A stretch of DNA of 64,000 nucleotides from Avena insularis. Taxonomy: Eukaryota; Streptophyta; Magnoliopsida; Poales; Poaceae. The translations under genes were made by a program, and so were the position numbers. Every line of letters begins with the position of its first letter. The stretch's first letter is position 1. The stretch spans positions 467,140,740 through 467,204,739 of the forward strand of contig CM042686.1 of the NCBI GenBank assembly GCA_023614405.1. The letters run 5' to 3'. The notes beneath the pieces were generated by a model that was not told the DNA's origin, searched no databases, and saw only the letters and a list, made by a program, of their open reading frames with translations. Positions 33,594 through 44,888 of the stretch are shown here, one piece after another.

Positions 33594-33702
33594 ACTGCAG
33601 GACTCCTCCAAATCTATGATTTCTTTCCCTGTTTCGTTAAGATTCTTTTCTTGGGCATACATTTGGTGTTTCTCGCGAGTTTTACCGACCTCTGACCCCC
33701 CC

Positions 33703-33710
33703 TTATATAC
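33703..33710 (+). promoter_or_regulatory. Possible internal promoter (TATA) before A extra ORF
   Basis: ttatatac in cccccttatatactacc, followed about 30 bp later by a ct-rich start-like stretch (tctctctctc) and ATG at 33,759. It lies 110 bp after the palindromic array. Confidence 0.45.
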
Positions 33711-33758
33711 TACCATTGTCTCTCTCTCAAATCATAATCACCAGGAAACAATCCAGCC

Positions 33759-34506
33759 ATGCTCTACCCCGTCCCAGACCGTGGAAAACCCATGGGTCTC
33801 ATTTCTCCGTCTAGGGGCCGCTCTAGCAGCCCGTCCATGGAGGATGACGACGAGGAGGTGGAGAGGTTTAGCCCGGGGTACAAGGAGTACATCGAGCCAA
33901 GCTTCTACAACAACTATTCTGATGAAGATGTGAGTGACATTTACATCTGCCGTGATGTCTATGATCCCCCGGAGATCGACTGGGCGGCAATGAAGAGGGC
34001 TCAACAAGAGAGAGAAGATCACAAAAGCCGCATGGAAAAGGGCGTGTGGAGATGGTCAAGTTCATCACCATGGATCCCAGGCCGCAAAATCATAAGGAAT
34101 TACCTAATATTGGTGCAGGTGCTAGCAAGGGAGCTAAGGTGCCACTCTTGAAGCCTACCATTGGTGCTCGTATGAGGGTGAAGCCTCAAGAAGAGTGGAG
34201 GAACGGTTTCCACTCCTCGATCCATCAATTATGGATGAGGAAGAAGAAGCTGTTCCCAGGACCAAGGATCACGTGCGAGCACTGGAGATATATCAGAAGC
34301 AAGAGCTACTCCATCACGTTGAAGTCAATCACCATCTCAAGGAGATGGAGAAGAAGGAAGATCTCCTCCCATTGGTGACTAAGCTAGCAGATAGAGTGGA
34401 CAATTTGTAATCTGATTTGCATAGGTGCTACAGCCGCATCACTGCTTTAGAGGATACCAACAAGAAGCTACGCACCGCAGTATTACATGCCATGGCACCA
34501 CAATGA
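33759..34506 (+). pseudogene. A extra 3' ORF, acidic/coiled-coil protein of unknown function
   Basis: Starts MLYPVPDRGKPMGLISPSRG, then an acidic stretch (SMEDDDEEVERFSPGYKEYI) and IDWAAMKRAQQEREDHKSRM. Frameshifts near 34,045 and 34,190 move the reading through VKFITMDPRPQNHKELPN to ERFPLLDPSIMDEEEEAVPR and a coiled-coil-like end (LHHVEVNHHLKEMEKKEDLL ... CYSRITALEDTNKKLR). TAA at 34,408 precedes the last 32 codons; TGA at 34,504 ends it. No signal peptide or membrane segment is visible. It occupies the place where Athila elements keep a post-pol ORF. I do not recognise a domain; function unknown. Confidence 0.55.
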
Positions 34507-35269
34507 TCTACAATAATCACGGTATCAAATAATTGCAAGGGATTATTTGATCCCGCCTGGCTTGATTCTAAGCTTGGGGAGATCTTTAAGACCTTGTAAT
34601 CTATCTTATAAGTTTTACATTACTATTTTAGTTTTGCATTAGTTCAAATTAGAAACAAAGTTTGCATCATTAGAATTCCCTTTAGGAATAGTCGACCCCT
34701 TTTATGAAATTCTGAGTTTATTATCATATATGGAGCATTATTGAGTTTGTGCATGTCTTATTGGATATATGAATGGCTTGAGTATAATTTTACTTACACT
34801 TGATGATAGCAATAGGAGTCTTCCATACCATTGGTATTAATGGAACATACAAAGATAATTTGGTCAATATGTTGTGAGTTTAGGGTTTGATTTACAAAGA
34901 AAAATTATCTAATCAGTTAAGTTGAAAAAGAAACTTTGAACAAAGGAAAATAAAAAGTGCTATCAAATTAGAGTGAGAATAAGACGAGGTAGAATATTCA
35001 AGCTATAAAGATTGCTTCATATACAATTGAATTTGGTAATCGGGATCGTTAAACTTTGAATTCCTACATGAAGTGGAATGTATGGCTAGCTCCTTTGCAC
35101 GACACTTAAACAAAAGTATGAGCATATATAAAAAACAAGAAGAAAAGGAAGAAAAAAAAGAGCGAATGTGCAAAGAGCAAGTAGGCATACACCACTATAT
35201 TGTAGTATGACAAAGAAGCATTTGAGATTTTAAATCCCAAGTGAATATTTTAATACAAAAACACTTGGG
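34507..35269 (+). other. A 3' untranslated region, left of solo LTR
   Basis: AT-rich, with ctaagcttggggagat at 34,568-34,583 that resembles A's PPT. No gene. Confidence 0.6.
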
Positions 35270-35274
35270 ACTAC

Positions 35275-36690
35275 TGATGTCTATGCACTTCTATTCTTGT
35301 AGACAGTTGTTGGGCCTCCAAGTGCAGAGGTTTGTAGAACAACAGCAAGTTTTCCCTTAAGTGGATCACCCAAGGTTTATCGAACTCAGGGATGAAGTGG
35401 TCAAAGGTATCCCCTCTCAAGCAACCCTGCAATCAAGATACAAGAAGTCTCTTGTGTCCCCAACACACCCAATACACTTGTCAGGTGTATAGGTGCACTA
35501 GTTCGGCCAAGAGATAGTGAAATACAAGTGGTATAGATAATTATAAGTGGTAACGGTGCTAGAAAATAGCTTGATGGCGTGTGGTTGATGTGGGAAAAGA
35601 CTAAAGGAAAACTGAAATAAAGATGACAGCAAGCAAACATGTAATAGATCTAGTAGCAAACGGTGTTTCAGTGCTTAGAAACAAGGCCTAGGGATCATAC
35701 TTTCACTAGTGAACACTCTCATATAAATTCTTATTTATGATACTACGCTGAACTACTCTCCGGTTGGACACTCTAATCGTTGGTAGGGCTATAACAGCAC
35801 ACCTCAAAGTTCATCTTTCCCATCTAGATAACCCCACACTGTCACCTTGAGTACTAGATGGTTCAAACAAACACCACAATTTCATAAAGACATCCAACTC
35901 CAAATATAACTCATAATAAGTATTTGAAATCTCTAGCCTAAGTGCCACCATGGTGTGCACACTGTCAACTTCACACACATGGGGAGAGCAGAGATCTATT
36001 AAAGCACTTGAGTAGCAAGGTATATCTATAGATTACAAGCTCATGATCTCAATAAGATCATGCATAGAGAGAGATATGAACACATAGCTACCGGTAGAAC
36101 CCTTAGCCTCGAGAGAGAACTACTCCCTCCTCATCATGGGAATCAGCAATGGTGATGGATATGGCGGTGGAGATCGATGGAGATGGCTCGAGACTTCCTG
36201 TCGCAGGTCTTAACAGAGACTTTCTGTCCTCCGAATCTCCCCTTCAGTGCCGGCGGTGCTACGGAACTTTTCGTGGCTGGAGGCTTGACGATTTAGGGTT
36301 TTTGCATCGGGAGGCATCTTATAGGCGGAGAGGCAAGGTCGTTGGGCAGCTAGGGGGCCCACACCATGCCCTAGCGCAGCCTGGGGGGACCCGTGCCTAG
36401 GGGTGGTTTGGCCACCCTATGGCCCCCCTTCGTCTCTCCTTCTGGCTCCATGAATCTTCCGGGAAAATAACGACTTTGGCTTTTGTCCGGTCCAATTCCG
36501 AGAATATTCATTTTCTGACTTTCTGGAACCAAAAACAACAGAAAATAGGATCCTGGCACTGTGGCTCTTGTTAATAGGTTAGTCCAAGAAATTATATGAA
36601 AAGTACTCCAAAGTGTGGACAAAACATAAGAAAGTAGATAAAAACCAAGCATGGAACATTAAAAATTATGGATACGTTAGCAACGTATCA
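35275..36690 (-). mobile_element. Solo LTR S of the B family, reversed
   Basis: tgatgtctatgcac...caacgtatca is the reverse complement of a B-type LTR (1,416 bp). It is flanked by actac at 35,270-35,274 and 36,691-36,695, with no internal sequence: the result of LTR-LTR recombination. It differs from B's LTRs much more than those differ from each other. Its terminal palindrome is gatacgtt-gct-aacgtatc on the minus strand. Confidence 0.95.
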
Positions 36691-36955
36691 ACTACCTCGC
36701 TAACTCATTCGATCGAACTGAATACTTTTACATCATATTGAGAGTGATCTTTTGTGAACTGTCAAATGCTAAGGTGTGGAAGCCTGCTAATATTATTCGG
36801 ATGGTTCGAGTAAGGTACTATTCATGAACTTATTCCTATGTATCATATATGATAAATACATGCTGCAACTGCCTCATTTATGTTATCGACTCAGCTTCAT
36901 GAATATGAGGATCACATCCATTAAGCTAAACTTTCTCGGGACGAGCAAGAGTCTA
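36691..36955 (+). other. A 3' untranslated region, right of solo LTR
   Basis: Non-coding; no feature beyond the PPT that follows. Confidence 0.6.
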
Positions 36956-36968
36956 AGCTTGGGGAAGT
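36956..36968 (+). other. Polypurine tract of A
   Basis: agcttggggaagt directly before the 3' LTR. Confidence 0.8.
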
Positions 36969-38403
36969 TGATGAGTGAATATTTGCATCATGTTTTATAT
37001 TATTATTTTGCATTGTAGATGTAGGATCCTGGTATTTTACGGCGTTCACGCGCATGTTTTATGTCTATTTTCACCAGGATCAGGACAAATGATGGATACA
37101 ATGGATAAAATTCTTGGAGCAGTTGTATTGGGGAGAAAAGGAGCCAAAAACAATGTAAATCGCTTATTTGGGAAATATAATTAACACCAGAAGAAAACCT
37201 GAAGCGATCGAGGCTTACAGACGGTTTAACAACCAACTATACGGCGGGAATAAATTTTTTGGCTGTATAGTTCCCGCCGTATAGTTGGTGCCACCACCGC
37301 CTCCTCAAATAGTTTCACCTCATGCAACTAGATCGGAGAGACGACATACAGAACAACCAGAAACCGTTGAAACCTCACCTCCGAAAGGCATCTGGAGGGG
37401 GAACTTGTCCACCGAGGATCCATCTTTGCCCTGCACAGATCCGGGAGGCTAAGGCGTCGATCTTCATCATCAACCGCTGCATCACCACCATCTCTATCTA
37501 TCCCATCTACATCTTGTCTAGATCTTGTTGTAATTCCCGTACTCGTTGTGGATTTATACAAGTACTATTCATCTATGATAGATTCCATTATTATTTCCAT
37601 GATGTTGTTTGCCTCCATGTCTGAGTAGATCATTAGTTCTTGGGGAGATGGAGAAACCCTAGTATGAGATTGAAATAAGATAAAGTTTATTATGATATTC
37701 ATCGTTGTGACCATTTGTTAGATTGTCTTCATCTTGATGTTGAGAGAAGTCGACCTCTCAATATTTGCCTCTTATGGGGACTTGATGGAGGGAACTACTT
37801 GTTGGTAGACGGAGGTGTGTTAGCACTTACAGTGACTATAAAGCTGTTGGCACCCCTTATGTATCAACTTGGGAACCGAGGAAACTCATAGAACACTGTC
37901 CATGCCATGGGATCTGTCCTACGGGATTAAGTCCCATAATAGCACAGTAATTCGATTGATGTTGATTGCCGACTATTGTGGTTATGAGGATGATGTGAGC
38001 AGTGGTTGCTGCCTAGTCCAAATACGGAGTTCCTCCCACACATACATAGTTGAGAATGTTCATGATAATAATCTTTACTTTAGCTCTTTAGAATGCTAGT
38101 GGTGTATCCGCTACTCCCTGAGCATGTATTTTTCCCTATTGCAGTTCCAAATCTCTTTTACAAACGTGATACTTACTTTCTGTGTTTAGTTACTTTACTT
38201 TACTCATTGTGTCTTATACCAAAAACCCAAAAACACCTTTTTACACAATACTCGCATTTTATCTTGTTACTTAGAACTTTATTTAGCATTTCTATTATAT
38301 TATTTAATTCAAGAGTTATTAGATTTCAGACTCCTGCTCCCTGTGGGATCAATATATTTATTTCGAAACTAGCTACAAACGATCTGTGCACTTGCAGTCA
38401 TCA
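36969..38403 (+). repeat. A 3' LTR
   Basis: 1,435 bp, TGATGAGTGAATATTT...CAGTCATCA. Holds the palindromic module at 37,223-37,289. Confidence 0.95.
37223..37289 (+). repeat. Palindromic module in A 3' LTR
   Basis: ggtttaacaaccaactatac, then a gcgggaataaa centre, then two GTATAGTT copies, the second inside cccgccgtatagttgg. It keeps the half-sites while the centre has diverged from the 5' copy. Confidence 0.85.
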
Positions 38404-38804
38404 CATCACTATGCATATCATTAGTTCTCTTTCTTCTATGGATGAGACTAGTAGGTTATTGCTATAAGGGGTTGCAGAGGCAATAGCAATTATGGATGCA
38501 CTGCCCACATATAATTATCTTGCTCTAACAATTACATGCATACTTTATTATTATCTTTTATTCCCATCAGATGTTTTGCATAGCTACAGGTGAAACCGCC
38601 AAGCCCTAGACCCTCTCTCTCCATCATCGACAACAACAAAAGACAGCAAACTCTTGGTTCAGTAAAACACAGAAAGAATTCTAAAACTCCCGAAGGTCTG
38701 TTAAAGTAACTTCACTACGCTTTCTGCTTCCCGAGGATTCGATAACCTAGGTCTACTAGGGAAAAAGAGCTATACTACATATGTAATCCGGATCGAAGGT
38801 ATCA
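38404..38804 (+). repeat. C 5' LTR, second part
   Basis: Resumes after A (38,404-38,408 is A's duplicated catca) and ends ggatcgaaggtatca. It is followed by the PBS of C. Confidence 0.75.
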
Positions 38805-38814
38805 ACCCTTTTTT

Positions 38815-38832
38815 TGGCGTCGTTGCCGGGGA
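38815..38832 (+). other. Primer-binding site of C
   Basis: tggcgtcgttgccgggga, ten bases after the LTR end; close to A's site. Confidence 0.8.
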
Positions 38833-39007
38833 AGCAATAGCTACCCTGGTGAGGTTAGTAGGAACCTTGCTAGTTTTAATTCTTGTTTTTAATTTTGTTA
38901 GTTTGCTTTCAGTCTTTGTTTGAAAAACCAAAAAAATAGTTAGTCTTTAAATTCTTGTTTTTACTATCATAAGTCTTTGTTTAAGAAAACCCAAAAACAT
39001 AGAAAAT

Positions 39008-40294
39008 ATGGCTAAAAAGAAGCTTGGGGAGTTTGCAACTACCAATAATGATTATTTGCATACTCCTATTACCTAGCCAGCAATTACTGCTGATGATTAT
39101 GAAATTAAGCCCCACTCTTTAAGTTTGGTTCAACAAAATCAATTTGGAGGATCTGCTGTTGAGGATGCAGGCATGCACTTGAACACTTTCACTGAAACAT
39201 GTGATATGATGCGCATAAAAGATGTTGACCCCGATGTGGTCAAATTGTGCTTATTTCCTTTCTCTCTTAGAGGAAGAGCAAAAGAATGGTTGCTATCTTT
39301 GCCTATAAATACTATTGCATCATTGGTGTAGTGTACTTATTTATTTATGACTAAAATTTTCCCACCTACAAAAACTATGCAACTAAGATCTAATATTACT
39401 GGTTTTAGACAGGAAGAGCGTGAGCCACTACCGCTTGCATGGGAGAGGATGAAACAATGCATGAGAAACTGTCCCAGTCATGGGATGGAAGATTGGTTAA
39501 TTCTCCATTTATTTTATAATGCTCTTAACCCTGTGTCTAAGTCTATGCTTGATACTGCAGCTGGAGGAACATTTATGGGCAAACATATTACCAAACAGAA
39601 GCAGCTGCTAGACAATATGCAAGACAACCATTCCCAGTGGCATGTGGGTAGATCAACCACGAAGAAGGTGAACTCCGTCTCACTACAAGAAAATGAAGAA
39701 CTCAATGCTAAGCTAGATGATCTCATATTAGCCGTAAAAGGTAAGGAAAACCAGGTAAGAGCTATCCTAGAATCAAATATTGAAGAAATAGACTTCATAG
39801 CTCATAATGATTATAACCCTGCTTGGAAGAAGAATTATAATCCTAATTTTCAGAAACATTATTCTAGTCCTGTAGGTAACTCTAATAATAATATGGGAAC
39901 AAGTAATGGTAGTCTCCAAGAAACACTCAAGTCCTTTATGGACTCACAAAATGAGCAAAACAATATCCTTGTTAAAATAACGGAGAACCATGCTTGGTAA
40001 ATTAGCTAACCAAGATGTAAGTTTGAGGAATGATTTGTTGATGCCCTCCAAGAAAGAACAAGGATTGTTGAGGCACAACTAGGTAAGATAACCGAGAGTC
40101 AAACTCCTATTCTAGCTAAATTTGCAGGTAAAACTGAGCCCAATCTTGTTGAAGACCTCAAGATGATGAGAATCCAAAGGGAGGAGCCTGAAGAACTTGA
40201 TTATAGTAATGCTCCTTCACCAAATTACACCATTGAAGATCTTGTAAAAAGGATCAATATCTAGATTCCGGTAAGTGAAGGAAATGAGGAAGCT
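39008..40294 (+). pseudogene. C gag (broken)
   Basis: Starts MAKKKLGEFATTNNDYLHTP at 39,008. Athila gag signatures follow: LVQQNQFGGSAVEDAGMHLN, CLFPFSLRGRAKEWLLSLP and FYNALNPVSKSMLDTAAGGT. TAG at 39,074 and 39,329 interrupt one frame that otherwise runs to 40,000. A frameshift near 39,995 and others follow, passing LGKITESQTPILAKFAG and IEDLVKRINI to a TAG near 40,262. The C-terminal linker is charged. Gag would build the particle and could serve related enzymes in trans; no RT is encoded in the part of C in view. Confidence 0.82.
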
Positions 40295-40465
40295 ATGTAT
40301 CAACACTTCGTTAATCAGGTAGCAATAAAGGTACGTGAGCTTGAGGAAGAATATAAGAAAATTGCTGAAAAATTACCTATGAAGCTTGATGATATATTTG
40401 AGCCTACTATTAAGATTAAAATTGGAACCAATGAGATAGCTGCACTTTATGATCTAGCTGTAGGT
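40295..40465 (+). pseudogene. C protease, N-terminal part (cut by K)
   Basis: Reads KLDDIFEPTIKIKIGTNEIA and ALYDLAVGVS, where A and relatives have CDLG at the active site. Gly after the Asp-Leu pair is replaced by Ala, so the loop is likely inactive. K inserts directly after the V-S codons; the rest is at 49,087-49,407. Confidence 0.78.
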
Positions 40466-40470
40466 GTTTC
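40466..40470. repeat. Target-site duplication of element K, left copy
   Basis: gtttc, repeated at 49,082-49,086. Confidence 0.95.
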
Positions 40471-42164
40471 TGATGGGTTCGTAGCATGGAAAACAAAAAA
40501 TTTCTACCGCAGGAACGAACAAAACCCAGATCTAATCTAGATAAAAGCCAAGATCTAATCTATTAGACATGTGCAACGAGATAGATCTGTACTAACCCTC
40601 GTAGATCCGAAAGCGTTACGAGATTAGATCTCGGGGTTGATGTAGTCGATCACTTGCCGATCTCAAGATCGTGTGGACGGTCCTTCCGGCGTCGCGTTCC
40701 GGCAGCGCTTCATGATCGGTCACACGTCTTGAGTCGGCACCTTCCTCTCCCTGTTCCAGCAAGCAGCGGAGGTAGTAGATCTTCTCCACGGAATCCCAGC
40801 AGCACGATGGTGTGGTGGTGGTGGTGGAGTAGAGAATTCTGCAGGGCTTCGCCTAAGCCTGAGCAGAGGGAAGGAGGAGGAGAGAGGCGGCGCCTAGGGC
40901 TTGATGTGGAGGGGGCAAAGGGGTGGCGCCCCCACCCCTCTATTTAAAGGAGGGAGGCGCCATGGGAGGGGGAGTCCTAGTAGGACTCCCCTCCCTCCTT
41001 GGCCGGCGGATTGGGAGGGGGGGAGGAGTCCTCCTCCCCCACGACTCCTTGTCTTGCCCCACAAGGACTCCTTGATCCTTTCTTGGTTTTCAAGCAAACT
41101 CCAAGAAATCTCCTAGAACCTTCCAGAACATTCCAAAACCTTCTAGAATCTCCATACAAACACTCCGGAACATTTCCTAACTTAGAAAATGATCCCCAAT
41201 ATATGAATCTTATTCTCTAGACAATTCCAGATCTCCTCGTGATGTCCCGGATCCAATCCGAGACTCCGAACAACATTCAGTCTCCAACGCATATTCCATA
41301 TCTACTTAAAACAACTTCGAACCTTAAGTGTGTCACCCTACGGTTCGTGAATACGCAGACATGATGAAGACACTTCTTCGATCAATATCATCAGCGGGAT
41401 CTGGAGATCCATAATGGCTCCCACATACTCAACGATGACTTCATGATCGATATAACCATTAACATACGAAACCAATTCCCTTTGTCACGCGATATTCTAC
41501 TTATCCGAGGTTTGATCGTCGGTATCTCCATACCTAGTTCTACCTCGTTACTGATAAGTACTCTTTACTCGTTCCATGTTATGTCATCCCTTGTGACCTA
41601 GTCACATGCTTGCAAGCTAACTATATGACATTCCACCGAGAGGGCCCAGAGCATATCTATCCATCATATGGATGGACAAATCCCAATCTTGGTCCATGCG
41701 CTTCAACACATACTTTCAGAATACCCAATGAAACCTTTATAACCACCCAGTTACGAAGCGGTGTTTGATGTCATCAAAGTACCCATCCGGTGATGGTGAT
41801 TAACATAACCTCATGGTCGAAGGATTAGGTTACTATGCATTTGAAAGCTTATAGCAATACGAACTAAATGACTTGATCTTATGCTACGCTTACTATGGGT
41901 GTGTGTCCATCACATCATTCTCCTAATGATATAACCTTGTTATTAATGACATCCAATGTCCATGATCAGGAAACCATGATCATCAATTAATCAACAAGCT
42001 AGTTCGACAAGAGGCTTACTAGGGACTCTTTTATGTTTACAAAACACACATGTATTAGTGTTTCCTTATAATACAATTATAGAATGGGATGTAAACATTC
42101 ATCATAAACACAAAGATATAATAATAACCACTTTTATTATTGCCTCTTGGGCATATCTCCAACA
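40471..42164 (-). repeat. K 3' LTR
   Basis: Read on the minus strand it starts TGTTGGAGATATGCCCAAGA at 42,164 and ends ...cccatca at 40,471. TATA-like tttaaata at 40,941-40,948. Confidence 0.96.
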
Positions 42165-42174
42165 GTCTCCCACT
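42165..42174 (-). other. Polypurine tract of K
   Basis: Minus strand gtgggagac, immediately before the 3' LTR start TGTTGG. Confidence 0.8.
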
Positions 42175-42197
42175 TGCGCTAGAGTAAATAATCTAGA

Positions 42198-44888
42198 TTA
42201 CATGGTAATATACCTAACACCCATGGCGTTCTGGTGTTGGTCATGCTTTGCTCTAGGGAGAGGTTTAGTCAACGGATCTGCCACATTCAGATCAGTGTGT
42301 ACTTTGCAAATCTTTATGTCACCATCTCGGACATACTCGCGAATATCATGGAAACATAGCTTGATGTGCTTCAGCTTGCTATGTGACCTTGGCTCCTGTG
42401 CATTAGCTATGGGACCTGTGTTGTCACAGTAGATGGCCATCGGGTCCAACGCACTGGGAACCACGCCAAGTTCAGTAATGAACTCCTTCATCCATATGGC
42501 TTCTTGTGCAGCCTCCGAAGCAGCTATGTATTCCGATTCAGTTGAAGATTTCGCCACAACACTTTGCTTGGCACTCCTCCAGCTCACTGCAGCACCATTC
42601 AAAATAAATATGTATCCAGACTGTGACTTCGAGTCATCTAGATCGGTGTTCCAACTAGCATCAGTGTAACCGTTTACAACAAGCTGTTCATCACCTCCAT
42701 AAGAAAGAACCATATCCTTAGTCCTATTCAGGTACTTTAGGATATTCTTGATCATTGTCCGAGGTTCCATTCCAGGATCACTTTGATATCTGCTAGTCAA
42801 ACTAACAGCATGTGCTATATCCGGTCTTGTACACAGCATGGCATACATGATAGAACCTATGGCCGAGGCATAGGGAATAATATTCATCTTTTCTCTATCT
42901 TCTGCCGTAGCCGGACTTTGAGTCTTACTCAAGGTCTTACCTAACAACATGGGCACGAACCCTTTCTTGCTCTCTTCCATTCTAAACTTCTTTAGAACTT
43001 TGTATAAGTATGTACTTTGTGAAAGCGCTATTAGGCGTCTTGATCTATCTCTATAAATCTTGATGCCTAGAATATATGCCGCTTCGCCAAGATCCTTCAT
43101 TGAAAAACTATTATTCAAATAGGTTTTGACGCTATTAAGAAGTTCAATATCATTCCCAATCAGCAATATGTCATCTACATATAGTACTAGGAATGCTACA
43201 GATCTCCCACTCACTTTCTTGTAAATACAAGCTTCTCCATAAGTTTGTATAAATCCAAAGTTTTTGATTACTTTATCAAAACGTTGATTCCAATTCCGGG
43301 ATGCTTGCTTTAGTCCATAAATGGAGCGCTGAAGTTTGCATACCTTGTCAGCATCACTAGGATCGACAAAACCCTTGGGTTGTACCATATACAACTCTTC
43401 CTCAATGTCACCATTAAGGAACGCCGTTTTGACATCCATCTGCCAAATTTCATAATCAAAATATGCAGCGATTGCTAACAAAATCCTCATAGGCTTTAGC
43501 TTCGCTACTGGTGAGAAAGTCTCATCGTAGTCAACTCCTTGAATTTGTCGGAACCCTTTCGCGACAAGTCGAGCTTTATAGACGGTAACATTACCATCAA
43601 CATCTATTTTTCTTTTGAAAATCCATTTGTTCTTAATAGCCTTACGGCCATCCGGTAAGTCCACCAAAGTCCACACTTGGTTCTCGTACATGGATCCCAT
43701 CTCGGATTTCATGGCTTCTAGCCATTTGTCGGAATCTGGGCTCACCATAGCTTCTTCATACGTCGCAGGGTCATCAGTGTTGTCCACCAACATGACGTTC
43801 AAGGCAGAGTCATACCAATCAGGAGTGGTATGAACCCTCGTTGACCTGCGAGGTTCTGCAGTAACTTCGTTTGAAGTTTCATGATCACCATCATTAGTTT
43901 CCTCTCCAATTGGTGCAGGCGGCACAAAAACATCTTCCGGTGCTGCGCTAATCTCAACTCCGAGAGAAGGTTCAATAACCTCGTCGAGTTCTACTTTCCT
44001 TCTAGTCACTTCCTTCGAGAGAAACTCCTTCTCAAGAAAGGATCCATTCTTGGCAAAGAAAACTTTGCCTTCGGATCTATGATAGAAGGTATACCCAATT
44101 GTTTCTTTAGGGTATCCTATGAAGACGCATTTCTCCGCTTTGGGTTCAAGCTTATTAGGTTGTAACTTCTTTACATACGCTTCGCAACCCCAAACTTTAA
44201 GGAACGACAACTTAGGTTTCTTTCCAAACCACAATTCGTACGGTGTCATTTCAACGGATTTAGATGGTGCCCTATTTAAAGTGAATGCGGCTGTCTCTAA
44301 TGCATAGCCCCAAAACGATAGTGGTAAATCTGTAAGAGACATCATAGACCAAACCATATCTAAGAGAGTTCGATTATGACATTCGGACACACCATTACGC
44401 TGTGGTGTTCCCGGCGGTGTCAACCGCGAAAGTATTCCACATTTCTTTAAATGCATGGCAAACTCATAACTCAGATATTCACCTCCGCGGTCAGAACGCA
44501 GAAACTTAATCTTCTTGTTACGATGATTTTCCACTTCACTTTGAAATTCCTTAAACTTCTCGAAAGTTTCGGACTTATGTTTCATAAAGTAGACATACCC
44601 ATATCTACTTAAGTCATCCGTGAAAGTGAGAACATAACGATATCCACCACGCGATGCTACACTCATTGGACCGCACACATCGGTATGTATTATTTCCAAT
44701 AAGTCTGTAGCTCGCTCCATTATCCCAGAGAATGGAGTCTTAGTTATTTTTCCCATTAGACATGCTTCACATCTTTCAAGTGATTCAAAATCAAGTGATT
44801 CAAGAAGTCCATCAGAATGGAGTTTCTTCATACGCTTCACTCCAATGTGACCAAGACAGCGATTGCCACATGTATGTAGAATTATCAT
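42198..44888 (-). CDS. K pol: integrase, reverse transcriptase, RNase H (uninterrupted, 896 codons)
   Basis: One open frame covers most of the Copia Pol. Near the start is the pre-integrase zinc part (HIGVKRMKKLHSDGLLESLD, CEACLMGK). The integrase core keeps D-D-E: HTDVCGPM, RSDRGGEY and NGVSECHNRT. RT follows with KNKWIFKRKIDVDGNVTVYK, QMDVKTAFLNGDIEEELYMV and catalytic YVDD in VLYVDDILLIGND. RNase H shows DASWNTD, KSSTESEYIAASEAAQEAIW and the end box LNVADPLTKPLP. A few residues look changed: SECHNRT where relatives have SERRNRT. The first ATG is arbitrary, because Pol is normally part of a Gag-Pol frame broken just upstream near 44,885. It could make protein if expressed, but not as a Gag fusion. 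Confidence 0.93.
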   Translation of the reverse strand: MIILHTCGNRCLGHIGVKRMKKLHSDGLLESLDFESLERCEACLMGKITKTPFSGIMERATDLLEIIHTDVCGPMSVASRGGYRYVLTFTDDLSRYGYVYFMKHKSETFEKFKEFQSEVENHRNKKIKFLRSDRGGEYLSYEFAMHLKKCGILSRLTPPGTPQRNGVSECHNRTLLDMVWSMMSLTDLPLSFWGYALETAAFTLNRAPSKSVEMTPYELWFGKKPKLSFLKVWGCEAYVKKLQPNKLEPKAEKCVFIGYPKETIGYTFYHRSEGKVFFAKNGSFLEKEFLSKEVTRRKVELDEVIEPSLGVEISAAPEDVFVPPAPIGEETNDGDHETSNEVTAEPRRSTRVHTTPDWYDSALNVMLVDNTDDPATYEEAMVSPDSDKWLEAMKSEMGSMYENQVWTLVDLPDGRKAIKNKWIFKRKIDVDGNVTVYKARLVAKGFRQIQGVDYDETFSPVAKLKPMRILLAIAAYFDYEIWQMDVKTAFLNGDIEEELYMVQPKGFVDPSDADKVCKLQRSIYGLKQASRNWNQRFDKVIKNFGFIQTYGEACIYKKVSGRSVAFLVLYVDDILLIGNDIELLNSVKTYLNNSFSMKDLGEAAYILGIKIYRDRSRRLIALSQSTYLYKVLKKFRMEESKKGFVPMLLGKTLSKTQSPATAEDREKMNIIPYASAIGSIMYAMLCTRPDIAHAVSLTSRYQSDPGMEPRTMIKNILKYLNRTKDMVLSYGGDEQLVVNGYTDASWNTDLDDSKSQSGYIFILNGAAVSWRSAKQSVVAKSSTESEYIAASEAAQEAIWMKEFITELGVVPSALDPMAIYCDNTGPIANAQEPRSHSKLKHIKLCFHDIREYVRDGDIKICKVHTDLNVADPLTKPLPRAKHDQHQNAMGVRYITM

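Larger units (their letters stand above)
28070..38403 (+). mobile_element. Element A: Athila-type Gypsy element lacking integrase, with an extra 3' ORF
   Basis: LTRs 28,070-29,507 and 36,969-38,403, ends TGATGA...TCATCA, TSD CATCA. Contains gag, protease, RT and RNase H, then no integrase, a palindromic array, an extra coiled-coil ORF, a solo LTR insertion and the PPT. LTR divergence by eye is about 9% in the first 400 bp and about 3-7% later. Excluding the solo LTR and its TSD copy, it is about 8.9 kb. Confidence 0.93.

Noticed and set aside
38404..38830. A second LTR element starting at 38,404
   Set aside because: It is simply the remainder of C's 5' LTR after A, shown by A's duplicated catca and the PBS that follows.
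40654..41220. Several 60-100 codon frames on both strands (also at 47,589-48,297)
   Set aside because: They lie wholly inside K's LTRs and are duplicated only because the LTR is. GC-rich simple sequence gives chance frames.
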